Part shown: positions 9,868 through 19,838 of the stretch, piece by piece
Layout: every line of letters begins with the position of its first letter
Position numbering within the stretch: the first letter of the stretch is position 1
Source of the DNA: Macrococcus equipercicus
GTDB taxonomy: Bacteria; Bacillota; Bacilli; Staphylococcales; Staphylococcaceae
DNA: 64,000 bases
Direction: 5' to 3'
Assembly (NCBI RefSeq): GCF_004359525.2
Contig: NZ_SCWC02000001.1
Coordinates: 372,001 to 436,000, forward strand
Translations under genes and position numbers: made by a program
The notes under the pieces: model-generated
Seen by the model: the letters and a program-made list of their open reading frames with translations, nothing else
Database searches by the model: none
What the model was told of the DNA's origin: nothing

Positions 9868-11163
9868 GTGGCATTTGAATTTAAATTACCAGCACTTGGT
9901 GAAGGTATCTTTGAAGGTGAGATTGTTAAGTGGTTCGTTAAATCGGGCGATACGATTCAGGAAGATGATATTCTTTGCGAAGTACAAAATGATAAGTCAG
10001 TAGTCGAAATTCCCTCTCCTGTCTCAGGTACAGTTGAGAAAGTAGTCGTTGAAGAAGGCACAGTGGCTAACTTAGGTGATGTCATTGTAACAATTGACTC
10101 TCCTGACGCACCGGCATCAGATGCACATGGTGAAGAAGCTAAAGAAGAACAGCCGGCGGAAGCACCTGCTAAAGAAGAAACAGTGAAAGAAACTACAGCA
10201 GCTACTGCTGACGTTGAAGTAGACGACAACCGTCGTGTTATCGCTATGCCATCTGTACGTAAATTTGCCCGCGATAACGGCGTCAATATTAAAGCTGTAC
10301 AAGGTACAGGCAAAAACGGCCGTGTGCTTAAAGAAGATATCGAAGCATACAAAAATGGCGGCACTCCAGCTGTAACGCCACAAGTAGATGCAGCACCAGC
10401 TAAAGAAGCGACTGAACAAGTGGCTGAACAAAAACAACCGATTGCAGCTCCGGAAGGCGAGTTCCCAGAGACTCGTGAAAAAATCCCTGCAATGCGTAAA
10501 GCAATCGCTAAAGCGATGGTTAACTCTAAACATACAGCGCCTCACGTAACATTAATGGATGAAATTGATGTTGAAGCGTTATGGAATCACCGTAAAAAAT
10601 TCAAAGATGTGGCAGCTGAACAAGGTATTAAATTAACGTTCTTACCTTATGTGGTCAAAGCATTAGTATCAGCATTGAAAGCTTACCCTGCTTTAAACAC
10701 TTCTATTGATGATGCAACAGATGAAGTCGTACAAAAACATTACTACAACATCGGTATTGCAGCAGATACAGAACGTGGTCTGTTAGTACCAGTCGTTAAA
10801 AATGCGGATCGCAAATCAATCTTCGCAGTTTCTGACGAAATTAATCAGTTAGCAGGAAAAGCACGTGACGGTAAACTTCAAGCTAGCGAAATGAAGGGTG
10901 CTTCATGTACAATTAGTAATATCGGTTCAGCTGGTGGACAATGGTTCACGCCGGTCATCAATCATCCTGAAGTAGCGATTTTAGGTATCGGCCGTATTGC
11001 ACAGAAACCGATCGTTAAAGACGGCGAAATCGTTGCAGCACCAGTTCTTGCATTATCACTCAGCTTTGACCACCGTCAAATCGATGGCGCGACTGCTCAA
11101 AATGCAATGAACCATATTAAACGTTTGTTAAATAATCCAGAATTATTATTAATGGAGGGGTAA
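9868..11163 (+). CDS. pdhC: Pyruvate dehydrogenase E2, dihydrolipoamide acetyltransferase
   Basis: Core acetyltransferase of the complex, moving the acetyl group from lipoamide to CoA. A single N-terminal lipoyl domain carries the lipoylated Lys43 in NDKS. It is followed by an Ala/Pro/Glu-rich linker (about 85-125), an E1/E3-binding domain with [14 protein letters not shown] (about 128-160), a second linker, and the catalytic domain with His402 in DHRQIDG. The start is GTG at 9868, with AGGAGG 8-9 bases upstream. The length of 431 residues is normal. Confidence 0.96.
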   Translation: MAFEFKLPALGEGIFEGEIVKWFVKSGDTIQEDDILCEVQNDKSVVEIPSPVSGTVEKVVVEEGTVANLGDVIVTIDSPDAPASDAHGEEAKEEQPAEAPAKEETVKETTAATADVEVDDNRRVIAMPSVRKFARDNGVNIKAVQGTGKNGRVLKEDIEAYKNGGTPAVTPQVDAAPAKEATEQVAEQKQPIAAPEGEFPETREKIPAMRKAIAKAMVNSKHTAPHVTLMDEIDVEALWNHRKKFKDVAAEQGIKLTFLPYVVKALVSALKAYPALNTSIDDATDEVVQKHYYNIGIAADTERGLLVPVVKNADRKSIFAVSDEINQLAGKARDGKLQASEMKGASCTISNIGSAGGQWFTPVINHPEVAILGIGRIAQKPIVKDGEIVAAPVLALSLSFDHRQIDGATAQNAMNHIKRLLNNPELLLMEG

Positions 11164-11166
11164 AAA

Positions 11167-12573
11167 ATGGTAGTAGGCGATTTTCCAATTGAAACAGATA
11201 CTATAATTATCGGTGCAGGTCCTGGCGGTTATGTTGCAGCAATTCGTGCAGCACAATTAGGTCAAAAAGTAACAATCGTTGAGAAAGCTTCTCTTGGCGG
11301 TGTATGTCTGAACGTCGGATGTATCCCTTCAAAAGCTTTATTATCAGCTTCACACCGCTATGAAACAGCGAAACATTCTGAAGACATGGGTATTTCTGCT
11401 GACAACGTCACAGTAGATTTCACTAAAGTTCAGGAATTCAAAAACAGCGTTGTTAACAAATTGACAGGCGGCGTCGGTTCATTGCTTAAAGGCCGTAAAG
11501 TAGAAGTTGTTCAAGGGGAAGCGTACTTCGTCGATCAGAACAACCTGAAAGTGATGACTGAAAAATCTTCACAAACTTATACGTTCAAAAACGCGATCAT
11601 CGCAACAGGTTCTCGCCCGATCGAAATTCCTAACTTCAAATTCAACAAGCGTGTTATCGATTCTACAGGCGCACTTGCACTTCAGGAAATTCCTGAAAGC
11701 TTAGTTGTAGTCGGTGGCGGATATATCGGTTCAGAGCTTGGAACAGCTTATGCTAACTTTGGCACTAAAGTAACAATTTTAGAAGGTGCGAAAGATATTT
11801 TAGGCGGTTTCGAGAAACAAATGACTCAAATCGTTAAAAAAGGCCTGAAAGCTAAAGGCGTTGAAATCGTTACTGAAGCGATGGCTAAATCAGCTGAAGA
11901 ATCAGAAAACGGTGTTAAAGTGACTTATGAAGCTGCCGGCGAAACTAAAACAGTGGAAGCGGATTACTGCTTAGTGACTGTTGGACGTCGTCCTAATACA
12001 GATGAACTTGGTCTGGAAGAGCTTGGCTTAAAAATGTCTGACCGCGGTCTTATTGACGTGGACAAACAAGGCCGTACATCAGTAGACAATATCTTTGCAA
12101 TCGGTGATATCGTTGCTGGTCCTCCACTTGCTCATAAAGCATCTTATGAGGCTAAAATTGCTGCTGAAGCAATTTCTGGTGAAAAATCAGAAGTGGATTA
12201 CTTAGCAATTCCTGCAGTATGTTTCACTGAGCCTGAACTGGCAACTGTAGGTTACACTGAAGCAATGGCTAAAGAAGAAGGATTGGAGATCAAAGCTTCT
12301 AAATTCCCATTCGCAGCTAATGGCCGTGCATTATCTATCAATGCGACTGACGGTTTCGTTAAATTGATCTCATTAAAAGAAGACGGCCTGTTGATCGGTG
12401 CTCAAGTTGCCGGCGCTGGTGCTTCTGACATCATTGCTGAACTTGGTTTAGCGATCGAAACAGGGATGACTGCTGAAGATATGGCAATGACAATCCATGC
12501 GCACCCGACATTAGGTGAGATTTCAATGGAAGCTGCTGAAGTGGCAATTGGACACCCAATCCACACAATGTAA
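11167..12573 (+). CDS. pdhD: Pyruvate dehydrogenase E3, dihydrolipoamide dehydrogenase
   Basis: FAD-dependent enzyme that reoxidises dihydrolipoamide with NAD+. It shows the FAD-binding GAGPGG near residue 18, the redox-active disulphide Cys47/Cys52 in GGVCLNVGC, a second nucleotide-binding GGGYIGSE, and the C-terminal HAHPT dyad motif. The 468 residues are the usual length. It is 3 bases behind pdhC and ends the operon before a terminator. E3 may also serve other 2-oxo acid complexes. Confidence 0.97.
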   Translation: MVVGDFPIETDTIIIGAGPGGYVAAIRAAQLGQKVTIVEKASLGGVCLNVGCIPSKALLSASHRYETAKHSEDMGISADNVTVDFTKVQEFKNSVVNKLTGGVGSLLKGRKVEVVQGEAYFVDQNNLKVMTEKSSQTYTFKNAIIATGSRPIEIPNFKFNKRVIDSTGALALQEIPESLVVVGGGYIGSELGTAYANFGTKVTILEGAKDILGGFEKQMTQIVKKGLKAKGVEIVTEAMAKSAEESENGVKVTYEAAGETKTVEADYCLVTVGRRPNTDELGLEELGLKMSDRGLIDVDKQGRTSVDNIFAIGDIVAGPPLAHKASYEAKIAAEAISGEKSEVDYLAIPAVCFTEPELATVGYTEAMAKEEGLEIKASKFPFAANGRALSINATDGFVKLISLKEDGLLIGAQVAGAGASDIIAELGLAIETGMTAEDMAMTIHAHPTLGEISMEAAEVAIGHPIHTM

Positions 12574-12596
12574 TTTTAGGTTTAAAAAAATATCGG

Positions 12597-12630
12597 AAAA
12601 CGCTATTCTATTATAGAATGGCGTTTTTTT
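12597..12630 (+). terminator. Terminator of the pdh operon
   Basis: AACGC and TATTCTA pair with TAGAATG and GCGTT around a short loop, followed by seven T residues. The downstream UPF0223 gene begins only 14 bases later, so read-through may also feed it. Confidence 0.85.
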
Positions 12631-12644
12631 AAGGAGGAAATGAA

Positions 12645-12944
12645 ATGGAATATAGTTATCCGATTGATTTAAGCTGGAGCCCGGAGGAAATGGTTGATGT
12701 CGTTAACTTTCTATCATGTATCGAAGAAGCTTATGAATCAAAAATTGATCCGGCCTTAATGAACGACCGGTATCAGCGTTTTAAACACGTCGTCCCTGGA
12801 AAAGCAGAAGAAAATACTATTTATAAGGACTTTAAAAAAGCATCAGGCTATGACGGTTATATCGTTGTTAAAGCGATGAAAGAAGCGCTGAAGAAAGACA
12901 ATCCGAAATCTATCATAATAAAACAGCATCATCCTAAACTTTAA
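12645..12944 (+). CDS. UPF0223 family protein (YktA-like)
   Basis: A small soluble protein of 99 residues matching UPF0223, a Bacilli family of unknown function found directly behind pdhD in staphylococci. Recognisable features are the N-terminal YSYPID, the WSPEEM and VVNFL segments and the central KASGYDGY. A strong AAGGAGG site is spaced well before the ATG. No catalytic motif can be seen. Confidence 0.85.
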   Translation: MEYSYPIDLSWSPEEMVDVVNFLSCIEEAYESKIDPALMNDRYQRFKHVVPGKAEENTIYKDFKKASGYDGYIVVKAMKEALKKDNPKSIIIKQHHPKL

Positions 12945-13000
12945 GCCATAAAATTGAGTATTATGTTGTTTTCTCGCCTCATTTTTGGTAATTTATTATT

Positions 13001-13031
13001 ATATTAAACTTTTAGTTTATATATATTAAAC
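13001..13031. promoter_or_regulatory. Possible operator upstream of the pot regulator
   Basis: A near-palindrome (13001-13022, with AAACT and AGTTT arms around TTT and ATAT ends) is followed by a direct copy of ATATTAAAC (13023-13031). It lies 16-46 bases before the start of the XRE-cupin regulator, where autoregulation would be expected. Binding is inferred. Confidence 0.4.
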
Positions 13032-13046
13032 AAACTGAGGTGTCAT

Positions 13047-13589
13047 ATGGATATAGGAAAGAAAATCAAAGATCTTCGACGCCAAAAAAACTTGACGCAG
13101 GAAGAACTCGGCGAACGCACCGATTTGTCGAAAGGTTACATTTCACAGCTTGAACGCAATCTATGTTCTCCGTCGATGGAGACATTCTTCAACATTCTAG
13201 AAGTGCTCGGCTCAGAGCCAGGTGACTTTTTTAATGAGACGCTCTATCAGCAGAAAATTTACTATCCGAAAAGTGAGCAGACGTTATATGATGAATATGA
13301 CGACGGCTATATCATCAACTGGCTTGTACCGGATTCTAATGAATATGATATGGAACCGGTCATAATCACGCTGAAGTCAGGCGCTGAATATAAGAAGTTT
13401 GAGCCTTCGTTATCAGAGAGCTTTATGTATGTACTGAAAGGCTGTGCATCCATCAGAATCGGCAGAAAAGAATACAAGGCACGGACCGGGGAAAGCTTTT
13501 ACTTTAAAGCCAATGAATCTCATCAGCTGTTCAATGCAGAGCAGCAGGAGGCAGAAGTGCTTATTGTTGCGACAGAATCATATTTATAG
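13047..13589 (+). CDS. XRE-cupin transcriptional regulator of the pot operon
   Basis: DNA-binding regulator with an N-terminal helix-turn-helix (about residues 7-60, with LTQEELGERTDLSKGYISQLE) and a C-terminal cupin domain (about 108-176). The architecture resembles PuuR-type regulators of polyamine genes. It precedes potA by 9 bases in the same orientation, as in S. aureus, so control of polyamine uptake and of itself is likely. The effector is not shown by the sequence. The length is 180 residues. Confidence 0.88.
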   Translation: MDIGKKIKDLRRQKNLTQEELGERTDLSKGYISQLERNLCSPSMETFFNILEVLGSEPGDFFNETLYQQKIYYPKSEQTLYDEYDDGYIINWLVPDSNEYDMEPVIITLKSGAEYKKFEPSLSESFMYVLKGCASIRIGRKEYKARTGESFYFKANESHQLFNAEQQEAEVLIVATESYL

Positions 13590-13598
13590 GAGGAACGT

Positions 13599-14684
13599 AT
13601 GAAGTTCATCACATTTGACAATATCTCAAAAGTATATGATGGTAATCAAGTGCTTGATCATATCAATTTTGACATTGAACAAGGCAAGTTTTATACGCTG
13701 CTCGGTCCATCCGGCTGCGGCAAAACAACGATTCTCAGACTGATCGCAGGATTCGAGAAACCGACATCCGGCGATGTTTATTTTGCTGGACAACGTATTA
13801 ATGACGTGCCGGCGAACAAACGCCAGGTGAACACGGTCTTTCAGGATTATGCCTTATTTCCTCACTTGGATGTCTATGAGAATGTGGCTTTCGGTCTGCG
13901 CATCAAAAAGGCGAGTAAGGCTGACATTGCTGCTAAAGTGAAAGATGCCTTGAAACTCGTTAAACTGGAAGGCTATGAAAAACGCCGTATTGATGAGATG
14001 AGCGGGGGACAGCGGCAGCGTGTCGCAATTGCGAGAGCCATCGTCAACGAACCTGAAGTCATTCTTCTCGATGAACCACTGAGTGCCCTTGATCTGAAGC
14101 TGAGAACTGAAATGCAGTATGAACTGCGGGAAATTCAGCGGCGCCTCGGTATTACATTCATCTTCGTCACACATGACCAGGAAGAAGCGCTCGCGATGAG
14201 TGATTATATTTTTGTTATGCGCAATGGTCGTATTGAACAAAGTGGCACACCGCATGATATTTATGATGAGCCGGTCAATAAATATGTGGCTGATTTCATC
14301 GGCGAATCCAATATCGTTGAAGGTTATATGGTCAGAGATTATGTCGTGAATATTCATGGGAATGATTATACGTGCGTCGATAAAGGATTTGCGGCGAATG
14401 CGCAGGTTGACATCGTCATCCGGCCGGAGGACCTTGAGATCACGACTGTGGATAACGGCAAATTGACGGCGCGGGTTGATTCTCAGCTGTTCAGGGGCGT
14501 CCATTATGAAATTTGTCTGTACGATGCGACCGGCCATGAATGGATCTGTCACTCGACAAGACCTGCGCCTATCGGTGAAGCGGTCGGACTGACATTTGAT
14601 GAGCGGGCCGTGCATATTATGCTGCCGGGTGAGACAGAAGAAGAGTTTGATGCGCGTATTGAGTCTTATGAGGTCAACGCATGA
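13599..14684 (+). CDS. potA: Spermidine/putrescine ABC transporter, ATP-binding protein
   Basis: ATPase of the PotABCD polyamine importer. Walker [10 protein letters not shown] starts at residue 36, the Q-loop is in [10 protein letters not shown], the ABC signature is [10 protein letters not shown], Walker B is VILLDEP, and the H-loop lies in [11 protein letters not shown]-terminal TOBE domain (about 275-350) follows, which in this family takes part in regulation. The length of 361 residues is normal. The stop overlaps the potB start in ATGA. Confidence 0.95.
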   Translation: MKFITFDNISKVYDGNQVLDHINFDIEQGKFYTLLGPSGCGKTTILRLIAGFEKPTSGDVYFAGQRINDVPANKRQVNTVFQDYALFPHLDVYENVAFGLRIKKASKADIAAKVKDALKLVKLEGYEKRRIDEMSGGQRQRVAIARAIVNEPEVILLDEPLSALDLKLRTEMQYELREIQRRLGITFIFVTHDQEEALAMSDYIFVMRNGRIEQSGTPHDIYDEPVNKYVADFIGESNIVEGYMVRDYVVNIHGNDYTCVDKGFAANAQVDIVIRPEDLEITTVDNGKLTARVDSQLFRGVHYEICLYDATGHEWICHSTRPAPIGEAVGLTFDERAVHIMLPGETEEEFDARIESYEVNA

Positions 14685-15487
14685 GTCGGGCCAAAAATTA
14701 TTTTCTGATTCCTTATCTGCTGTGGATTGTCCTGTTTATCATCATGCCGGTCGTGATGATCTGCTATACGAGCTTTAAAGATATGGACAATCACTTTACG
14801 CTTGAGAACTACCGGAACTTTTTGTCACCAGTCTATCTGGATATGACATTATCGTCTTTTTTCTATGCGCTGATCATTACAGTGATCTGCCTTATTATTG
14901 CCTACCCAGTGGCGCTTGCGCTGAGAAATACTAAAAATAAGCAGTTCTGGCTGCTGCTGATTATTTTGCCGACATGGATCAATCTGCTGCTGAAAACATA
15001 CGCTTTTATCGGCATACTGAGTAAAGAAGGCACAGTCAATGACGTCATGCGTGCTCTGCACCTGCCGGCATCACAGCTGCTGTTTACGGACGCGGCATTT
15101 ATTATTGTCTCCGTCTATATTTACATTCCCTTCATGATTCTCCCGATCTTTAACAGCATGGATGAAATTCCGGAAAACTTGCTGCAGGCTTCTCGTGACT
15201 TAGGGGCTGACCAGTGGACAACATTCAGGAAAGTCATTATGCCGCTGTCGTGGGAAGGGGTTAAAACAGGTATTCAGGTCACTTTTATTCCTGCGCTCAG
15301 CCTGTTCATGATCACGCGGTTAATCGCCGGCAACAAGGTGGTCAATTTAGGAACGGCAATAGAAGAGCAGTTTTTAGTGACGCAGAATTACGGCATGGGC
15401 TCAACAATAGCAGTCTTCTTAATACTGGCCATGGCACTCGTTATGGTCATCACTAAAACCAATAAAGAAAGCAGGGACAACCGATGA
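14681..15487 (+). CDS. potB: Spermidine/putrescine ABC transporter permease B
   Basis: Membrane subunit of the polyamine importer with about six helices. The permease EAA-like loop, which contacts PotA, is seen as [17 protein letters not shown] around residues 170-187. The ATG overlaps the end of potA by four bases, and its own end overlaps potC by four bases, so the operon is translationally coupled. The length is 268 residues. Confidence 0.94.
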   Translation: MSRAKNYFLIPYLLWIVLFIIMPVVMICYTSFKDMDNHFTLENYRNFLSPVYLDMTLSSFFYALIITVICLIIAYPVALALRNTKNKQFWLLLIILPTWINLLLKTYAFIGILSKEGTVNDVMRALHLPASQLLFTDAAFIIVSVYIYIPFMILPIFNSMDEIPENLLQASRDLGADQWTTFRKVIMPLSWEGVKTGIQVTFIPALSLFMITRLIAGNKVVNLGTAIEEQFLVTQNYGMGSTIAVFLILAMALVMVITKTNKESRDNR

Positions 15488-16296
15488 AGCTACAGGCCAA
15501 ATTATTTCTCGCTGCCGCTTTATTGCTGCTCTATTTCCCGATTTTCTTTCTGATGTATTATTCTTTTAATGCAGCCGGCAATATGAATCACTTTAAAGGC
15601 TTTACGCTCGATCATTATAAGGCGGTTTTTGAGAACAAGCGGCTGCTTGTTATTATCATGAACACGATTGCCGTCGCATTAATTGCAGCGAGCATTTCAA
15701 CGCTGATTGGCGTCTTTGGCGCATTAGGGATTCACTATATGCGCAATAAACAGCTGAAAATCGGATTGTTGACATTGAACAATATTTTAATGGTCAGTTC
15801 CGACGTCGTCATCGGTTCCTCATTCCTCATTCTGTTCACGGTTATCGGTCACTATACAGGTCTCGGCCTTGGCTTCTGGTCAGTCCTCGTGTCTCATATC
15901 GCCTTCTGTGTGCCGATTGTCGTGCTGATGGTGCTGCCGAAGCTCTACGATATGAAGCAGTCCATGATTAATGCGGCGACCGACCTGGGCGCTTCAACGT
16001 ATCAGACGTTGTCCCGGGTCATTATTCCGCATATTATGCCGGGTGCTGTCGCAGGCTTCTTTATGGCGCTGACTTATTCGCTGGACGATTTCACGGTCAG
16101 TTTCTTTGTGACAGGTAACGGGTTCAGTGTGCTGTCCGTTGAGATTTACTCAATGGCACGAAAAGGTATATCGATGGAGATCAATGCATTATCGACGTTG
16201 CTCTTCCTGATTGTCATGATCATCATTATCATTTATTATTTCCTGTCGACCGGACGAGAACGCCGTAGAAGAGTGAAAGCGGGGGTATTAAAATGA
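15484..16296 (+). CDS. potC: Spermidine/putrescine ABC transporter permease C
   Basis: Second membrane subunit of the importer, six helices, with the EAA-like loop ATDLGASTYQTLSRVIIP around residues 165-182. The 270 residues are of normal length. Both ends overlap the flanking pot genes in ATGA, so expression is tightly linked to potB and potD. The C-terminus is strongly basic (RERRRRVKAG), facing the cytoplasm. Confidence 0.94.
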   Translation: MKLQAKLFLAAALLLLYFPIFFLMYYSFNAAGNMNHFKGFTLDHYKAVFENKRLLVIIMNTIAVALIAASISTLIGVFGALGIHYMRNKQLKIGLLTLNNILMVSSDVVIGSSFLILFTVIGHYTGLGLGFWSVLVSHIAFCVPIVVLMVLPKLYDMKQSMINAATDLGASTYQTLSRVIIPHIMPGAVAGFFMALTYSLDDFTVSFFVTGNGFSVLSVEIYSMARKGISMEINALSTLLFLIVMIIIIIYYFLSTGRERRRRVKAGVLK

Positions 16297-17366
16297 GACG
16301 ATTGCTGCAGTTAATCGGTGTATCACTGCTCATTGCGGTGCTGCTGCTGTTTTCCACAAGGTTTATTGATCCATCGCCGAAAGCCGGTAAAGGGAATGTC
16401 CTCTACGTCTATAACTGGGGTGAGTACATGGACCCTGCCCTGCTTAAAAAGTTTGAAAAAGAGACAGGTATCCGCGTCATCTATGAAACGTTTGACTCCA
16501 ACGAGTCTATGCTCGCTAAAATTAAAAATGGCGGTACGCATTACGATATCGCTGTCCCGAGTGAATATGCGATCCAGAAGATGGCCGATGATAATCTGCT
16601 GATTCCGATCGATCACAAGCAGCTTCCTAACTTGAAAAATATCGACCCATCGTTTATGAATCTTGACTTTGATAAAGAGAACAAATATTCAGTGCCGTAT
16701 TTCTGGGGGACGGTAGGGATTCTCTATAACCCGAAAGCCACAAAAGGAATTGATTTCTCCAGCTGGAACAGCTTATGGAATAAACGACTGAAAAATAACG
16801 TGTTAATCGTCGACGGCGCCCGTGAAGGTATCGGATTTGCGTTGAACAGCATGGGTGAATCGCTGAATGAGACGAATACTGCGAAGCTGAAGCGGGCAGA
16901 AGAAAAGCTCGAAAAGCTGTCACCTAACGTCAAAGGGGTCGTCGGTGATGAGATCAATACGATGATGGTCCAGAAAGAAGCGGATGTGGCAGTCGTCTGG
17001 AGCGGCATGGGGGCAGATATCATGACGGAAAATGAAAATCTTGATTTTGTCGTCCCGAAAGAAGGCTCCAACTTATGGTTTGACAACATGGTCATTCCGA
17101 AGACAGCCCAAAACGTGGAAGGTGCCCATAAGTTCATCAATTTCCTGCTTGACGAGAAAAATGGCAGACAGAACACGGAGTGGGTCGGCTATGCCACACC
17201 GAACATGAAAAGTTATCAGCTGCTGGATAAGAAAGTGAGAGAAGACAAACGCTTCTATCCTTCTCAAGCAGTCAAAGATAAGCTCGAAGTATACGAAGAC
17301 CTGGGTCAGGAAAAAATAGGTGAGTATAACGAGCTGTTCCTGAAGTTCAAAATGTCACTGAAGTGA
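16293..17366 (+). CDS. potD: Spermidine/putrescine-binding protein
   Basis: Extracellular substrate-binding protein of the importer (family 1 solute-binding fold, 357 residues). The N-terminal hydrophobic segment (about 4-24) is followed by the characteristic YVYNWGEYMDP. There is no cysteine at a lipobox position, so the protein seems tethered by an uncleaved N-terminal helix rather than lipid. Typical ligand-pocket aromatic and acidic residues lie in VPYFWGT and VVWSGMGAD. It ends the pot operon. Confidence 0.93.
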   Translation: MRRLLQLIGVSLLIAVLLLFSTRFIDPSPKAGKGNVLYVYNWGEYMDPALLKKFEKETGIRVIYETFDSNESMLAKIKNGGTHYDIAVPSEYAIQKMADDNLLIPIDHKQLPNLKNIDPSFMNLDFDKENKYSVPYFWGTVGILYNPKATKGIDFSSWNSLWNKRLKNNVLIVDGAREGIGFALNSMGESLNETNTAKLKRAEEKLEKLSPNVKGVVGDEINTMMVQKEADVAVVWSGMGADIMTENENLDFVVPKEGSNLWFDNMVIPKTAQNVEGAHKFINFLLDEKNGRQNTEWVGYATPNMKSYQLLDKKVREDKRFYPSQAVKDKLEVYEDLGQEKIGEYNELFLKFKMSLK

Positions 17367-17437
17367 CTGTTAAATGATTAACCATACAGGCATCAGGGTA
17401 ATGGAGAAGTAACGACATGGATTAAGGAGATGAATTT

Positions 17438-18241
17438 ATGGTAAAAAGAGAATATACACAGACAGTTCGACCTGTCAGCCGAATACCCGAAAAAATATTC
17501 GGATGGCTTGCCTGGTTGACACTGCTCGCTATCGCAGGTTTTATACTTTATAGTCTTTTAGTATCGGGCAATGATCCGAACTTCATGGAATCTGCGACAT
17601 CAGAATTAGAACGTCAGATCACCTCCAATCCTCAAATCGGAGACTTTATGGCGAACAATAATTTGACACCGCAGGAATTCGTCCATTTAATATTGAAGGC
17701 CGGCTGGTACGTTCTTGCTTACATGGCACTGCCGTTAATTCTCGGTCTGATCGGCCTGTTATCCATGAAGAACAGAATAGCGGCGGGAGTCCTGCTGTTA
17801 CTTGCTGGATTACTGACATTACCGATGTTCGCTATTTTCTGGATTCCTTTGTTCTTCCTGATTGCCGCTATTTTATTGTTCATCAGAAAAAACAAAGTTA
17901 TCCGTAACGACGATTATCACGATGATAATCGCTGTGACACATATGACCGTCATCGTGAAGCCGCACCTGTCTACGTTGACCGTGATGAATCGCTTGACCG
18001 TGAACGCAACGACAACTATGAGCCCCGAACAACGAGTCAACCGGCGACCGAACAGCTTGCAGATTATGTCGATACGACTGGACGCCGCAATGAGACGGTT
18101 GAACCAGGGACTCAAGAACATGGCACGGTACAGCAGGAATCAGAGGCTTATAGAGACCGCGTCAAATACGTCGATAAAACAAAAGATGCGATGATTGAAC
18201 GCCGTGAGAATTATAACAACCGCATGAACAACAGAGATTGA
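17438..18241 (+). CDS. DUF4064-like membrane protein with charged tail
   Basis: A 267-residue protein with an N-terminal basic segment, one helix at about 22-44, a short extracellular region, two or three further helices (about 88-150), and a long hydrophilic C-terminal tail (155-267) rich in Asp, Arg, Glu and Asn. The membrane part resembles DUF4064. It follows potD as in S. aureus but has its own AAGGAG site 72 bases later and a strong terminator. The function is unknown. Confidence 0.75.
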   Translation: MVKREYTQTVRPVSRIPEKIFGWLAWLTLLAIAGFILYSLLVSGNDPNFMESATSELERQITSNPQIGDFMANNNLTPQEFVHLILKAGWYVLAYMALPLILGLIGLLSMKNRIAAGVLLLLAGLLTLPMFAIFWIPLFFLIAAILLFIRKNKVIRNDDYHDDNRCDTYDRHREAAPVYVDRDESLDRERNDNYEPRTTSQPATEQLADYVDTTGRRNETVEPGTQEHGTVQQESEAYRDRVKYVDKTKDAMIERRENYNNRMNNRD

Positions 18242-18245
18242 TAAT

Positions 18246-18292
18246 AAAGAGAGTATGCATCTGGTAAGTCCAGCAGGCATACTCTCTTTTTA
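18246..18292. terminator. Terminator between the DUF4064 gene and the UPF0637 gene
   Basis: AAAGAGAGTATGC and GCATACTCTCTTTT form an 11-13 bp stem with A-run and T-run on opposite sides, suiting both convergent genes. Confidence 0.88.
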
Positions 18293-18304
18293 TAGGTGAA
18301 TCGA

Positions 18305-18913
18305 TTATTGTAAGTCGATCAGTTTAAGGAACGTCTCTTCAAGTTCATTGATGAATGCCTGGTCAGACTTTAAGGCCGGGTGTTCCGGCGGATATACTTT
18401 ACCGAACAGCAGTTCACCTTTTTTAACTTCTTTAAGGCGCCGGACAGCAGCCGTCAGTTCTTCATCAGTGACATCGCGCATCAATGTATAATCTTCCTTC
18501 ATATGGTCTTTCTTCATAATGAAGTCTTCAGGCAGCGCGCGTAGTGTCTGCTGTTTCTGCTGCCAGAGCTCCGCTACATTCGCTTTTTCAGGGGATTCAT
18601 AAATGACGCCGTACAGCACGAAGGCATGCGAGCCGAATAGACCGATCTGGAAATGGGGCAGCATCTTATAACCGCGTTTATGAGTGGCAAAAGCGACCCA
18701 TGTATCATTCGGCGGATTGGTCTTACGTCTTAAATGTTTAGCGACATGCGGATAATAGACGTCACCTGTATGTTCTGTGAGAAATGCGCTCATATGTGTC
18801 CCGAGGTTGTTCAGCTTCGGCCTGATATGGTCAATCAATGCTGCCATTCTTGGCTCAAGCCCGTCAATATTAAAAACTTCAAAATCTTTTGTCGTAAAAT
18901 GATAGTTAGCCAT
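18305..18913 (-). CDS. UPF0637 (DUF1054) family protein
   Basis: A conserved Bacilli protein of unknown function, 202 residues. Family features include the F-x-x-KDF near the start, YPHVAKHLRRKTNPPNDTW, WVAFATHKRGYKMLPHFQIG, and a C-terminal KSDQAFI-LEETF. The start used is the ATG at 18913, which has GGAGG five bases upstream; the in-frame ATG at 18925 overlaps that site. It stands divergently from suhB, as in S. aureus. Confidence 0.87.
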   Translation of the reverse strand: MANYHFTTKDFEVFNIDGLEPRMAALIDHIRPKLNNLGTHMSAFLTEHTGDVYYPHVAKHLRRKTNPPNDTWVAFATHKRGYKMLPHFQIGLFGSHAFVLYGVIYESPEKANVAELWQQKQQTLRALPEDFIMKKDHMKEDYTLMRDVTDEELTAAVRRLKEVKKGELLFGKVYPPEHPALKSDQAFINELEETFLKLIDLQ

Positions 18914-19016
18914 GATACCCTCCATTCACATTAATTTTATCATAAGAGGCAGGTTGAATAAATTTTTATTGGCTGTTCGGTCATGTATAATGAAACTATT
19001 GCAGGGAGGAATCGAC

Positions 19017-19838
19017 ATGACGATTTATGAATTTGCAGAGCAGATCATCTATGAAGCAGGTCAAAATATAAAAAACAAACTGGCGCTGGAGCTGACGATT
19101 GAAACCAAGTCGAATCCGAACGACTTGGTGACAAATATGGATAAAGAAACGGAACAGCTGCTCGTCGAGCGCATCAATCAAGCGTATCCGGATCATCATA
19201 TCATCGGTGAAGAAGGCCATGGTAAGGAAGTCGATACGCTGGACGGTGTCGTCTGGATCATCGATCCGATTGACGGCACATTGAACTTCGTCCATCAGCA
19301 GCAGAACTTTGCTATTTCAATCGGCATCTTTAAAGACGGCGAGAAATATGCGGGTCTTGTCTATGATGTGATGAATGATAATCTTTATCATGCCATTGCG
19401 GGTGAAGGCGCTTATTTAAATGACATGAAGCTGGGAGCACTAGCCGATACAACACTTAAACGGTCAATTATTTCCTTGAATCCCAACTGGCTGACGAAAG
19501 ACTGGATAAAAGATGTTTATACACCGATTGTCAAAGATGCAAGAAGCGCACGGAGCTATGGGTCGGCGGCACTGGACTTTGTATTTGTCGCGGCCGGAAT
19601 TGTCGACAGTTATATGACACTCCGGCTTCACCCCTGGGATTTTGCAGGCGGTATGATTATCGCTGAAGAAACAGGTGCTGTTGTCAGCAATCAGATGGGG
19701 GAAACGCTCCATCCGCTGCAATCGAACTCCATCATAGTCGCAAACCAGCAGCTGCACCGTGAAATTGTCAGCGGCTATTTAAGTCGTTATGAGAAAGAAC
19801 TGACAGAACTGCATCAAGGAATGTTCAGCTCTAGATAA
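19017..19838 (+). CDS. suhB: Inositol monophosphatase family protein
   Basis: Magnesium- and lithium-type phosphatase of the IMPase superfamily, hydrolysing inositol monophosphate or related phosphates (possibly NADP or PAP; the substrate cannot be fixed). The metal-site motifs are GEEG (residues 64-67), DPIDGT (83-88) and WDFAGG in the C-terminal part. The start is the ATG at 19017 behind GGGAGG. The product is 273 residues. Its 3' end overlaps the convergent NERD-like gene by 25 bases and no terminator lies between them. Confidence 0.9.
   Translation: MTIYEFAEQIIYEAGQNIKNKLALELTIETKSNPNDLVTNMDKETEQLLVERINQAYPDHHIIGEEGHGKEVDTLDGVVWIIDPIDGTLNFVHQQQNFAISIGIFKDGEKYAGLVYDVMNDNLYHAIAGEGAYLNDMKLGALADTTLKRSIISLNPNWLTKDWIKDVYTPIVKDARSARSYGSAALDFVFVAAGIVDSYMTLRLHPWDFAGGMIIAEETGAVVSNQMGETLHPLQSNSIIVANQQLHREIVSGYLSRYEKELTELHQGMFSSR

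Noticed and set aside
10117-10545. A 142-codon antisense frame in pdhC
   Set aside because: It reflects the low-complexity Ala/Glu/Lys linker of pdhC read on the opposite strand.
13854-14615. A 253-codon open frame antisense to potA
   Set aside because: It lies wholly inside potA on the other strand, has no ribosome-binding site or recognisable domain, and is a shadow of the potA codon pattern.
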